DNA from: Edolisoma coerulescens
Lineage: Eukaryota; Chordata; Aves; Passeriformes; Campephagidae
Length of the DNA stretch: 64,000 bases
Assembly: GCA_013397115.1 (NCBI GenBank)
Contig: VWZW01006276.1
Coordinates: forward strand, 423,581-487,580
Direction: 5' to 3'
A model generated the notes under the pieces. That model was not told where the DNA came from and searched no databases. It saw only the letters and a list, made by a program, of their open reading frames with translations. Numbering within the stretch: the first letter of the stretch is position 1; every line of letters starts with the position of its first letter. Shown piece after piece: positions 25,753 to 36,600 of the stretch. Both the position numbers and the translations under genes were made by a program.

Positions 25753-25762
25753 TGCTGAGTCA
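25753..25762. promoter_or_regulatory. Consensus AP-1/half-MARE motif
   Basis: 'tgctgagtca' is an exact TGCTGAGTCA, combining the TGAGTCA AP-1 core with the TGC extension bound by Maf-family factors; it lies in 'gcatgctgagtcatgcagca'. The surrounding 'tgcatgctgagtcatgca'-like context is near-palindromic. A 10-mer match is modest evidence, and occupancy is not shown. Confidence 0.35.
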
Positions 25763-26231
25763 TGCAGCAAGGTTGTACTCAATAATTAATATATAATCTA
25801 CTTGCACAGAGACTGGCTATTCCGCTTTACTTGGGGTTTATTGGATTTTGATTAAACTGTTTTTAAATTTTATACATGTCCTGATGGAAAATCACCGGTG
25901 TCGTCACTCCTAAGATCCCATCAGATTTAGACAGTGACAAGTCAATGCAGTATCTTTCTCATCTGTGTTACCTTTAACAATCTGTTTCCAACCTCTTGCT
26001 TGAATTCTTTATTACTCTTTCAAAATATGTCATTCTTCTGCAACCATCCTCTGCATACTGCTTCAGGACTATATTTTTGCCTGATTTCTTTCTGTTACTG
26101 GACCAAAAATGTTTATTCATTTCTATGTAATGTATCACGTAAGTTTCCTCCCCAGATCAAAGTTCAGAACAACCACATTAATCCAATTTTCTTTACAGAC
26201 TCCAATGCCTTACAGCCACTGCCTTCCCTCA

Positions 26232-26246
26232 ACACACACACACACA
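26232..26246 (+). repeat. Microsatellite (AC)7
   Basis: Seven AC units plus one base in 'ccctcaacacacacac...cag'. Short dinucleotide repeat. Confidence 0.9.
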
Positions 26247-28018
26247 GCCTTAATAACCCTGGATATCAAGGTGTCAATTTGAAAACCTCATTGGCTGACA
26301 TTAATTCTAAAAGCAAATCCATTTTTGGCTTTCCATCTTGTCTCATGCTTCATTTTCTTTTATCCATTTTATCTTTCCTATTTGCCACATTCCAGGCAGA
26401 CTTTGCATTCATGGTATCAAGTCTGTAAGCGTTTTGGAGTGTTTTCTTTTCCATATGCCCATATTACCTTCTGCTTTGCATAGCACTTGTTATGCATGCA
26501 TGATCACAGACTATTTCTAGCATTAATTAAGACATGAAATTAAAGTGGGAAGTACACTATTGGTCACATAATACAAACAACACAAATTTGCTTTAAAAAT
26601 GAAATTACTAAAGTGTTAGCAAACCTCTTCATACTGTCAGAAATAATAATGTTTACAATCTACATACCACAGTACAGCCAGAATTCACAAGTGGATTTGG
26701 AATATTATTTCCACTTCAGAAAGATACACATAAAGCCCCTGAGCAGTTCATTTAGTTTAGATACTTGTCTGGAAGAAAACAGAGGTTTGTGTCTCCTGCT
26801 GCCTGTCAAACCACCCAGCTGCTGCCCCCAGTGATCCCTGCCCCACCACCAGGACTTCCAATGTTTGTCTAAGAACAGCTTTCCTTGACATCCAATTAGG
26901 AATTTTAGCAGAAAAATCCCATTTTTTTCTTAGAAATTAAATGTTTCACAGGTCTGTAATGTTCTGAATGAAATTCTGACAAACATAAGCATAGTTCCAA
27001 AAGCAATTTCCCAGATGTCCTGCCCAGAAACCCAAGACTCCCAAGGTTTGCTGTTGTAAGGAAATGAGCCAACAGGGATTGTCCCAAATCTAATGGCACC
27101 CAAGATCAGGAGATCTGCAGCATCTCATCATGCCACTGATCTAGAGCTGAGTCCTGCATCGTTTAGAAGCCCAAATCATCAGGCCTGCCACTGCCATCAG
27201 TGATTTACTCCATCACCTCTTCCCTGTCTCTACAAGCAAAACGAGGAACCTCCCCATCCCCACAGCACTAACACACTCCCTCTCCTCACTGCTACATAAA
27301 TAATACCTTTATCAAGTGCCTCATACAAGCATTCAAGCCATTCCACATGTTTAGAATATTAATTTTTCATACAAACAGGTTTACTGGATGTTTTACAAGA
27401 GTTTGCACGTGCACGTTTCTGCTGAACATGCACCCTGGCAGACTCTGTGTGCAGCCATCTCCCTGACCCCTGTGCTCTGCTGCTTTTCCCTCTGCTCTGC
27501 TGCAAAACCCACTCATGGAATATCTCTGTAGTGGTGGTGTTATTACAACCTGTGTCATGTAAAATAATAAGTAATAACAATGAAATGCATGTTCCCTGGG
27601 ACTCCGTGATAACTCCAAGTAAAAATAATGCCATAAACTGGGAATAGATTCATAAATAAATTTGCACTCAGAAGGATGACTTGTTTACTTAGGCACAATG
27701 GAAAACAACACATTATAAACACCTCCATTAAAAAGAAATTATAATCACAACTTCACAATAAACTGTGAGGGATATCATCATGTACCTGCCTTGCACAAAG
27801 TAAACCACCAGACAGAGGGCTTTGAGGGTGATTTGTGGAGGGCATCTCCTCTCTTAGGTCTCTCTTTTGCACAAGGAGTTCTGTGTGCTCCAAACCAAGA
27901 AGGAAGCGCTGACCTCCTTCAAAGGTCCAATCTTTTGTTAGCAAGGCTCTTTTTATTAAGGCAGCCTTTGTGAGTCCTGTCTGCAGCCTCAGTGTGACAG
28001 CACATTCTCCACAATTTA

Positions 28019-28027
28019 GGTACTCAC
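28019..28027 (-). other. 5' splice site (gtgagta donor) of the SDK1 exon
   Basis: The minus strand reads GTAGCAC|gtgagtacc. The intron side matches the gt-r-agt consensus well, although the exon side (CAC) is weaker than the usual CAG. The position agrees with where similarity to the Sidekick Ig2 segment ends (LSVA followed by a split arginine or similar codon). Confidence 0.85.
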
Positions 28028-28161
28028 GTGCTACGCTGAGATGAATGAAGGGACTGGTCTTGTTCTCCCCGTTCTTTTCGTTGACTGCCTGGACATAGTA
28101 ACCTCCTGCATCGGCCACTGACGTACCCAGGATCACCAGCTGGTTCTCCAGAGTGATGGCT
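28028..28161 (-). CDS. SDK1: Internal coding exon of SDK1 (Sidekick-1), second half of Ig domain 2
   Basis: The exon is 134 nt, read on the minus strand as one base, 44 whole codons and one base, so the flanking introns are phase 2 (upstream) and phase 1 (downstream). It starts directly after a ctttctcttccctaaacag acceptor and ends at a CAC|gtgagta donor. The peptide runs AITLENQLVIL, then GTSVADAGGYYVQAVNEKNG, then ENKTSPFIHLSVA. This is the E, F and G strands of an I-set Ig domain with a D-x-G-x-Y motif, but valine stands where the canonical F-strand cysteine would be. N-K-T is an N-glycosylation sequon. From memory, human Sidekick proteins carry a nearly identical segment in Ig2 (AITLEN-x-LVIL, DAG-x-YYVQAVN-x-KNG); the ENKTSPFIHLS ending fits SDK1 better than SDK2. 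Sidekicks are single-pass homophilic adhesion proteins (six Ig domains, thirteen FNIII domains) that guide lamina-specific synapses in retina. Family assignment is strong; paralogue choice is less certain. Confidence 0.87.
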
Positions 28162-28187
28162 CTGTTTAGGGAAGAGAAAGATCACAT
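28162..28187 (-). other. 3' splice site (polypyrimidine tract and CAG acceptor) of the SDK1 exon
   Basis: On the minus strand the bases before the exon read gatctttctcttccctaaac followed by ag, a pyrimidine-rich run ending in an acceptor. The exon reading frame opens immediately afterwards. This is seen directly in the sequence; use of the site is inferred from the family match of the exon. Confidence 0.85.
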
Positions 28188-29620
28188 TGAAACCATCAGG
28201 AGAATGTTATCCACTAGGCAAAAACCATAAAACACTTCAGACCTGACAGCCTGATACGATATTCACTGGTCATATAAATCAAGACGTTGCGGAATCAAAA
28301 CCAGCCCCATTTCAAATACACTTACAGGAAATAAAGACCTCAGATGCCTCTCAGCCTTTTCTCTGTTTAGCTCATGTAAGATGTTTATGGTGACACACAG
28401 AAAAAGCTCCAACATGTGCAACTGGGACAGTTTAAATGGCAATAAGAAGTTATGCAAGGAACAGCAAATGACACCAGCAACCGCCAGGCTGCCAACTGCA
28501 GCTTTGTGGGGTGACAACAGTCTTGGCAATCATCAGCGTGCTGCAAAGCCAGATTTATTGAAAAACCTTCTCAACAAGTCAAAGGCAGCCTATTAAAAAG
28601 TGACGCTCAAGGAGTAACACACAGCTCATTGAAATAAGAAAGTAAAAATGAAAAGCAGCAGAACCTCCAAAGGTAAACTTTCTGCACTTATGGGATCACC
28701 GATCACGACATCATCACAGGCAAGACCATGAGCTGTAACAGAGATGATCTGTGTGTGGATAGGCAGGGAGGGGTTTCCATTCATCCCAAAGCAGGCAGGA
28801 CAGCACAACCCTGTAGCTAACTGGTGTGTGCCTGAAGGAATCCATAAATGTCATTGTCTAACACAAGTCTGCATCACGGGCTGCTGTGTAACAAAGGTGT
28901 CTGTGACCTCCCTCACAGGCAGCATTACCCACTTGGCTACTTCACTTTTCACAAGGATTAGATGCCCTTCTCTTGACTGTAAAAGAAAAAAGATTAACCT
29001 AGAGAAAACATGTAAATATTCAAGGCTTTGACTGAACAGGACAGAGGAAGCTCAAAACCAGTAGGAAGAAAGCAAACGTAAAGTTCCAGGGAAAGCCTGT
29101 GGAGCAAAGAGTTGACCTACTGCAGCCTGGGACAGGCACAGACTTGGCAATCTGAGCGTAAGGTTGGGAGGCAGAAACTCCCTTCACTTCCAATACTTGA
29201 TGAGAAGCCATGCTGAGTTCAGCTGTGCTATTAGACATATCGCTGAGCATGAGGGTGAAACAACTGATAAAATTATTATACTGGAAGGAACAAGTTCACA
29301 CATCAATAGGCTCAGAAAGAGTCAGCACCACGTCAAAGCATTTGTGCACTAATCAGTCAATAATAAAGGTCCTTGCATTCCATCCTCCTGTTTTGGCATG
29401 GGGTGGTTATCCTTAATAATAAACAGCTATTTTGCTCTGAAAAAGCTTTTAAAGGAGCAGTGGAAATCACACATTCCTCATGCAGCACACTGGTTTTTAT
29501 ACATGGGGAGGGCATAAGAAATTACAGTGAGAACACAGCCACGTTGAAAGCCAGGCATTTCATTCAGAACACAGCAATTTTCTGACATGGATACAAAGAA
29601 ACCTGAACTTCTGTAAAGCT

Positions 29621-29954
29621 ATCATGGAATCAGAGAACCACTTAGGCTGGAAAAGATCTTTAAGATCACAGAGTCCAGCACTGCAAAGGCCACCACTGAA
29701 CCATGTCCCCAAGTGCCACATCCTCATGGCTTTTAAATCTCTCCAGCGATGGGGACTCCAGCACTGCCCTGTGCAGCTGTGCCAGTGCTTGACAAACCCT
29801 TTTGGTGAAGAAATTTTCCCTAATTTCCAACCTAAATCTTCCCATGTGCAACTTTAGGCCGTTTCTTCTTGTCCTGTTAGGGAATTGCAGAGAACAGACT
29901 CCAGGCTGAGCCCCCCCAGCTCCCTCAGCTGCTCCTCAGACTTCTGCTCTAGAC
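29621..29954 (-). mobile_element. CR1 LINE 3' region, antisense
   Basis: Read on the plus strand it opens with the complement of the CR1 terminus ('atcatggaatcagagaacca', 'ggctggaaaagatctttaag'). It continues through 'gaaccatgtccccaagtgcc', 'gatggggactccagcactgc', 'ttttccctaatttccaacct', 'ggccgtttcttcttgtcctg' and 'ctccctcagctgctcctcag', ending near 'ctctagac'. About 330 bp of continuous CR1 are retained, 1.5 kb upstream of the SDK1 exon in the sense of transcription. The reading frames at 29624-29857 (+) and 29666-29851 (-) come from this repeat. Confidence 0.93.
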
Positions 29955-30683
29955 AATAATAAAAAAAAAGCTGCTGAAAAATGAAGCTAAATGTTCAGCT
30001 CTGAAATCAGTCATCACACATCATCTAAAGATCCTGTTTACAACACCTTCCTTGGCAATTTTTATTATAAAAACCACTAAAAAAAAAAGAATCAGAGTAT
30101 GGGATTTTTTTTTGTTTTATTCAATGAGACTGTACTAGTTTAACTGATTTAGGAAATTAATCAAAGAAACTGTGATAGATTTACAGAGTGGGGATATAAA
30201 ATATAATTAATAAGACATTTGATAGAGCAAATAAAGATAAAATTCCAGTGCAGTGCTAATAATTGAATATTACAAGACAATTACATTTACATTCATTTCT
30301 ACTTTAATTCTAAAGAAAGCAGCATTAGAAAGATTCTTTGAAAATAGTGAAATATATTTCAGGCTGCTTTGATTCCATGTACAACTGCACCCAAAGTTTT
30401 AAAGGTGATCCTTGAATACTTCTGAGATAGACACTGTTACTATCAGCATTAAATTGGCTGAAAATTTTGGCACTTAAACCATTAAGCTCATTATATAATA
30501 ATCAAGAGCAAAGGAAATGAAAATGTATTTATGAAGGAAATCGTTGAAAATGAAGTGGGGCTTTTTCATTCAAATATACAAATTTTTACTGGAGTGCAAG
30601 CAAAATGTAACATTTGTGAGTGAAAAGTAAGTAAATTTCAGAAATTAATCCACGTAAGTACAAAAGTTTGACACTGTCCGTAT

Positions 30684-30698
30684 AAAAAAAAAAAAAAA
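30684..30698 (+). repeat. Poly-A tract (A15)
   Basis: Fifteen A after 'actgtccgtat'. Simple repeat. Confidence 0.88.
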
Positions 30699-30837
30699 GA
30701 GTTAGACGATAATGAAGGCAACTCTTAGGGGTCATCAATTACATGGTCAAAGTTGGATTAAAACTCCCCAAATGAGTTATTGATATCTTAATAGTTCTGT
30801 GAAAAATGGAATGTCCTGAGTTCATTAGCTGCAGGCA

Positions 30838-31140
30838 GGTACGGAGCCAGCCAGGAGCCCTCCCAGGCCGCGGAGCCTGCGAGTTTTATTTAGATCACGC
30901 ATGAGCCTCGTGCATCAGGGAAAAAAAACCAAAAAAAAACCAATCAGTCACATTTTAAGGACTCATTAATTCCAACATTTCTCAGCCATCTGAAGATCCG
31001 GGCCCCAGCCCTTACCAGGGTTGCAGGCACTTTCTGCACAACAGCTGCACAGAGCGCCTGAAAATTGGCTTAATGTGTTTTCCTGGGCTTATTGTTTGTT
31101 TTCATTGTCTGATATAACTTTTAAATTCTGACAGCGCCAC
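30838..31140. promoter_or_regulatory. CpG-richer patch, possible regulatory element
   Basis: About nine CpGs in 300 bp, concentrated in 'aggtacggagccagcc', 'ccaggccgcggagcctgcga' and 'gatcacgcatgagcctcgtg', inside a strongly AT-rich neighbourhood. It also contains 'ccaatcagtcac', a CCAAT-type motif, at about 30940. There is no TATA box or open frame to argue for a promoter. Confidence 0.33.
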
Positions 31141-31789
31141 TCTGATGTTCCAAGGAAAATCTGATTCCTGGGTGCTCAGTTTAGCAGCACATTTGATGAA
31201 GATGACTGCAGCAGATGGAGTGGACCTGTCAGTAATTCATACCCAGTGCGGGATTCATGGAAAATATAAATATTGCTTTTTTAAAGCAGTATCGAACTTA
31301 ACTCAATCTAACATTTTCGAGACAGGAGCAAGCAGCAAGCAAACTAAGCAGACTGATCCTCTGGGATTTCTTAAGTGTAGGAAAGGAACATTTTAAAGCA
31401 CATGTTTTAATAGAAGAATTTTTGGGATTTCTCTGGAGCTCAGCAGAAGCCTGTAGGGAAGAGCAGTGGCCAGGGCTGGCAGGGGGAGGTGCTTGTAACA
31501 CTGGATCCAGGGTTATCCTGGCCAAAAACATCTCAGTGGAACCTTCACCACAAAAGCAGATGGAGACTGAACCAGATGGATCCCAAAGCAAAGGTGAGGG
31601 GGGCCTTTGATGACAAATTGTGTTTAGGAGATGCTGTTTAACCAAAGGTTATGGACTGAGGGGGTGGGAGAAGGCAGCAGTGATGGACACAAATCATTAT
31701 ACAGCCCATTATTCTAAACATCAAACATAGAACAGCACCTCCTGAGGTTTCCTCACTTCCACTCACTGCAGCCAGAACTAAGCACGTGG

Positions 31790-31884
31790 ATACCTGGTCC
31801 TAAGTAAAGCCTCCCTGCCCATGGCACAGGAAATAGATCATCTTTATGGCCCCTTCCAACCCAAACCATTCTATGACTCTGTAT
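31790..31884 (+). mobile_element. CR1 LINE 3' terminus, plus orientation
   Basis: The sequence reads 'tacctggtcctaagtaaagc', 'ctccctgcccatggcacagg', 'gatcatctttatggcccctt' and 'ccaacccaaaccattctatg'. This is the last ~95 bases of a CR1 with a small deletion in the middle (the G-run and 'ttggaactgg' block are shortened). Confidence 0.88.
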
Positions 31885-34290
31885 GGTCTGGAATTTTTAA
31901 TTGCACTTTTTCAAGTTGTCCAAATACTATAAACTCTGCTGCGAATAATCTCTAAACTTGATCTAAAGCTTATGGGAATTCTTTTGTTAAAATCAATGGA
32001 ACATGAATCAGACTTTTACAAGTAAAGATAATTTTTCAAAAGGGGATGCCATTTTTATGGCCTTTAAGAGACAGGTTTTGGAGTTAATGCTGCGAATGAA
32101 CCCTTCAGTATCTCAAATAGGTGGATTTAGATTAATAATGTTTTTATGTGAAAATACCAAAATCTACTCTACAAGTGGATAATTCCCCAAAGTTAGATAT
32201 TTGTTATGTTATTAGTCTACCAGATTACACAAAAAATAGATAATACTGGGTTATAAAAACATAAAATGAAAATCAGAGTAACCTGATTAGGCTCTCTCTC
32301 AGAAGGCACCATCTGCTCCTGAGCCAGCGTGCAGTATTTTAGTACAAAGGCCTTCATAAACCCTCTTTTCCAATATTACCTCCAGCTAATACGATTATCA
32401 ATCCCTCTATACCAGATATTTTTAACTGGAGAGACTCTGTTACCCTTTCAAAAACTTCTGTCCACACTACACAGCAAGGCCCGATGTCCCCATGCCCCAG
32501 ACACCACAGAATGACAGTGATGCCAACAGGAAAGGGAGAGATTATGGAGTAATAACAAAATAATTACTGCAAGAATTCCTCCATGGGCTTCCCCTCTTGG
32601 AAACGCAGGGATCTGCTGCAGTTGCACACACAGCTGTTCCAAGGGATCCCTGGGCATGCACAGCTTAACCCAGCCAGCACTTCACCACCCTCGCTCTCCC
32701 AGTGCTGAGGGGGAATTATTAATAGAAAATTATTTAAATACACGTCTCCCACAAACAGCCTGTGTTTCTCGGGACTCAATCACAGGGAAAAACATTTGTG
32801 TGTGTGCTACAGAGCAGCACCTCCACAGGGACAGAGCACCAGGAGCTGTGGTTGGATGGCAGTTTCATGGGATATCATTCAGGTTCCAGGTGCATTGTTA
32901 CTGCAAATCAACCACCTATTAATAAAAATTTTATACTTACACAGGCACTGAACATTAAGTACAACTACATTGAGTTTACAATCAGGGCAGTTCATATATT
33001 GCTTCTCTAGCTATGTCAGGGCACAATGTGTGTGTCTGGGAAGTGACTGGGATTTCTAGTCATGAAAGCATCCCAGGGTCACACAAGAATAACCAAGACA
33101 CCCTAATGGCCAAGCACTATCATGAAGTGAAGGACAACCAGCTATTGATGCATTTAGCAGATGTATTTCCAGGAGGAATTGAGAGCAACAGCAGAATTTC
33201 CACATTTTATGCTTGGTTTCCCTATTCTCTGGTTTTGGGGCTTGCAAGGTCTTGGGTTAATAAGGCTGCAGGCATCACTCCCTGTGCTTCCTCGTGAAGA
33301 CATTACACTAAATCTGTTCTGTGTAAAGCAAGCGTAAGGCTGGAAAGGAAGTGGACAGAAAACTGCACTTGACAAATCCTCAGTGATCCTCTACCTGACT
33401 GGAAAGTGAGATCAGGGAGAAACCCACAGGGTCTGTCTTTGGCCTGGCTTGGTATTTTCATTGCTGTTTGTTGACTGAATATAGATTTCACTCACTAAAT
33501 CTGCTGAAAAAGTCCCAAAGACTCCAAAAGACAGAATCAGAATTACAAACGCAGGAGACCTGTTCAAGCCTCTCCACAAGACTGGGCCTTGCAGTTCTGT
33601 GAACAAGCCCAAAACATTGTATTTGGGAAAGAATAAGTGACTGAGCAACAGGCAAACCTCACAAGGGGGTGTGCAAACAGCAGTATCACTGGGAAATCTA
33701 AGAAATAACCACATTTCTCACCCAGCATGGCCTCCACTCAGTCCTGGCTGTTAGTTTTAAATGTCTGGGCAAGCCAAGAAGAATCAAAACAGCACCAAAA
33801 CAGTATCACAACCATCCACTCCCCTCCTCTGCCAACCATCTGATCCACAGAGTCATCCAGAGAATGTGACATGCAGGAGAACACTCAAAACAAAAATAAC
33901 CCCAACTCATCACAAGCATCTTCATGTATTTACAGGACTGTTACAAAAAAGTATCTCAGATTTAAGCAGAATCACCAAATATTGAGTCTTGTTATAAAAA
34001 TCTTAGCAGCTCGCCCTCAGAAAGCTTATTTTTGGTCTTTGGAGATAGAAGCTCCCAGAAAAGATGCTCAGATGAATTATCCCAAATGTGTATTTTTAAA
34101 TCATGCCCATATCAAGCAATTACTCATCTAGAGACTAAAAACCCCACAAAACAAAACCCAAGATAATCACTATATAATTGATCACGAGAGAGATGTTTAC
34201 AGGGAGTGACAATGCTGCCAATCCAGAGGCAAGGAACTACAGCAACAAACTAAGGAATAATATTCCTAAGTGCACTATTTATGCTAAAAC

Positions 34291-34303
34291 TTTTTTTTTT
34301 TTT
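34291..34303 (+). repeat. Poly-T tract (T13)
   Basis: Thirteen T followed by 'ctccccaggttttcagcagc'. On the plus strand this looks like a polypyrimidine tract with an AG acceptor (cccc-ag), but the gene is on the other strand and no plus-strand exon follows. Confidence 0.85.
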
Positions 34304-34369
34304 CTCCCCAGGTTTTCAGCAGCTTCAATTCTTACTTAATGCAGCTTAATTATTATCACACAACTTTGC

Positions 34370-34399
34370 TCCTTTGGTTTTGTTTGGTTTTTTTTTTTT
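34370..34399 (+). repeat. T-rich low-complexity stretch (T12 core)
   Basis: A 'ctcctttggttttgtttgg' lead is followed by twelve T. Low-complexity DNA about 70 bp from the T13 tract. Confidence 0.8.
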
Positions 34400-36477
34400 A
34401 ATTATTGTTACATTTTAAGCAGCAAGAGTTAATGGCTGATACAAGAACAGGAAGGTGCTGAAATCCCAGCTCCTGGGCATTATCTTGCTGAACCACACCG
34501 AGGTGTGGCTGGATGTGCTACACCAGCAGCAGCACTTCTCAGGCTAATAGGAAAAAAACCTCAGACTTTCAAGACAAAGTACACATCTCAGTCAATAACA
34601 GAAAGCAAAGACTCAGAATAAAATAAGTCAATTTTCTCCAGCCTCCTCTTCTTATAAAACTCTTACAGCATTCAAGGTATTTGTAAGCAGGGTGTCTATT
34701 TTTCTTCCCTCTCCAGTTTATGGTATAATCAACACACTGAACTCCACTTGTGCCGTCACCAGCTGTTGCTATGGACATTGCTGGCAACCATGGTGAAGAA
34801 GAATAGTGGGAATTTTTTTTAATACAAATGGGTTATTTAAACAAAACGTTGCAGTTAAAAAGTACCATAGGTTGTTGATCTACACAGCTGGCTGACTTCA
34901 CTGACAGCAAGCACAAAGACTATTTGTAATAATTTGGGATTTTATAGTTCAATTTTCAGAGACAGACATGAATATTGCTTCACTTTATGATAGTTCTCCT
35001 GAATTGATTATTCAAGGTGCTGTGGGTTTTTTTAAACACCGATTTGTTCCCCTTTCCTTCACTCTGGAAGGAAAACTTGTGTTATTAAATTATATCTTCA
35101 TTTCTGATAAAACATGTCAGCATAATGGTGTGTGCTCTAGTGCTTTGTGGTGAAGTGTGGAAGGGTTTCATGTTGAATATTGTATATTCATCCCATTACT
35201 TCACTGAGACACATTTGTTTTTATTCTCAGTACATAAGCCAGGGCTGCGAACTGCACTAACTATAAAACAAATCAGCAGCAGCACGGCCCTGTCACAGGG
35301 CAATGCCCTGAAGGGATAACTGATCATGCAACAATGACAAAGGAAACTTCAACCTCTTAACAGCATATTTAACACATATATTTAGACATGCCACAACTGT
35401 GCCTACTTAAATGCTCCCAACTTTCCTTTATTAATGTTCCTGGATCTGCCCCAGCACCATCTCTGCCTTTTTAATTCCTGACTTCACACATATCTCATTC
35501 AGAACGATCTCCATTTTCACATAGGTGTAGCTGAGAATAAGATTTGGCACAGCTGGGTATGAGAACACCTGGTCTTGGGGACTCAGAAATCTGTATCACA
35601 GCAACTGAAATGGCCACACCATTTGGAAATAAAATGCCAAATCTTGGATGGGTCAATGTATTTGCTCAGTTTTCTCAGATGAAAAAAGTCCTTCAGCAGC
35701 AAAATACATGCACATGAATATATTTAAAACTAATATCCAGAGTACACAGAGCAGTGACAGCTGCTGTCTGTAACCAGCAAACCTAATGGCAGCTGATTTT
35801 CATCACTGAAGATGAAGCCCACAGGTGGAAGACCTCAGGAGGCCAGTACCTGCAGTGGCTACTTCTTACTGCATGAACCATGGGCTTTGGTTTCCTTTTA
35901 GTGCCAGAAAAATGTATCTGCAGCTTAAAACCAGCAAAATAAATATCCAGGTGTATCACACTTGCTCTACAAGCAAGAGGAACAGCACCAACCTGTCCAC
36001 TCAGCTCCTTCAGGTGATAATAAACACTCCAAGGGACAGGAAAAACTGTACAAGATGTAACTTGTAGTAGGGAATCTTGTACCTCAGGACTAATAGCCTG
36101 GTAGCCCATTAGTTTTTAGATCTATTCCCCTTCCTTTTAATGGTACCAAATCTTTAAACCAAGAGAAAGGATATGGTAAAAAGTGGCTACTGACCTAAGC
36201 ATCAACCTCTGCTGCTGCCAAGGAGCAGCAGCACTACAGCAATTTATTTAGACAAGTTTTACTATGAAAGATAATTAAAGATTTAGAGGCACAGATCAAT
36301 ACAACAGCAAACACTATCTACGTACAGCACTGCAGTTTGCCAAGACCAGCATTTGTGTTACTGCTGCAGATCCATCATACAGGGCTATTACACAGTGTCT
36401 TAGGTTTGCTGTCTACATCAAAATAGGGATTTTGTGGGGTCATTTCTACTCACACACTGCTGCTGTGCAGCAGCAAT

Positions 36478-36600
36478 TGAGCACAGGGCCTGGAGCCACA
36501 TACATCCAGGTTGGGTTTATGAAGCCTTGGGTGAGTTATTCAGCCTTTCAGTCTCTGTGTTTCTCCAAGAGAGAAAAAGGATAACACACATGTATATGTT
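36478..36600 (+). mobile_element. Probable second MIR-like SINE relic
   Basis: The stretch contains 'gcctggagccacatacatcc', 'ccttgggtgagttattcagc' and 'ctttcagtctctgtgtttct' followed by a 'gagaaaaaggataac' segment. These match, in order, the landmarks of MIR SINEs (the '...cttgggcaagttactt...' block, the '...cagtttc...' block, the '...gggataat' block). Divergence is high. An alternative is an AmnSINE or LF-SINE core domain, which shares related sequence. Confidence 0.5.

Larger units (their letters stand above)
1..28027 (-). other. SDK1 intron downstream of the exon (partial, at least 28.0 kb)
   Basis: Transcription runs from high to low coordinates, so this is the intron after the Ig2 exon. 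Its 3' end lies outside the window. I looked in minus-strand reading frames for the next Sidekick segment (start of Ig3, expected to carry a TIVVPPGN-like stretch) and did not find it. The listed reading frames here are short, lack codon-like composition and are not flanked by splice sites that would join the phase 1 donor. The sequence is AT-leaning with sparse repeats. Confidence 0.7.
18931..28027. other. Intron segment between CR1 remnant and SDK1 exon
   Basis: Contains microsatellites, the C/A tract, an 18-bp duplication and a G/T-rich patch. The 164-codon plus-strand frame at 25934-26428 is Phe/Ser/Leu-rich, as expected from a T-rich stretch, and shows no signal peptide plus domain arrangement or splice context that I trust. 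No second exon was found. Confidence 0.55.
29955..36477. other. Intron segment around the 31.8-kb CR1
   Basis: Apart from the CR1 terminus, a CpG-richer patch and homopolymers, the DNA is unremarkable. From about 30050 to 30680 it is very AT-rich without forming a clear repeat. Confidence 0.55.

Noticed and set aside
29624..29857. 77-codon plus-strand frame with an overlapping minus-strand frame
   Set aside because: Both lie wholly inside an antisense CR1 copy.
34291..34312. T13 followed by ctccccag as a plus-strand splice acceptor
   Set aside because: No coding frame follows on the plus strand, and the only supported gene is on the minus strand.
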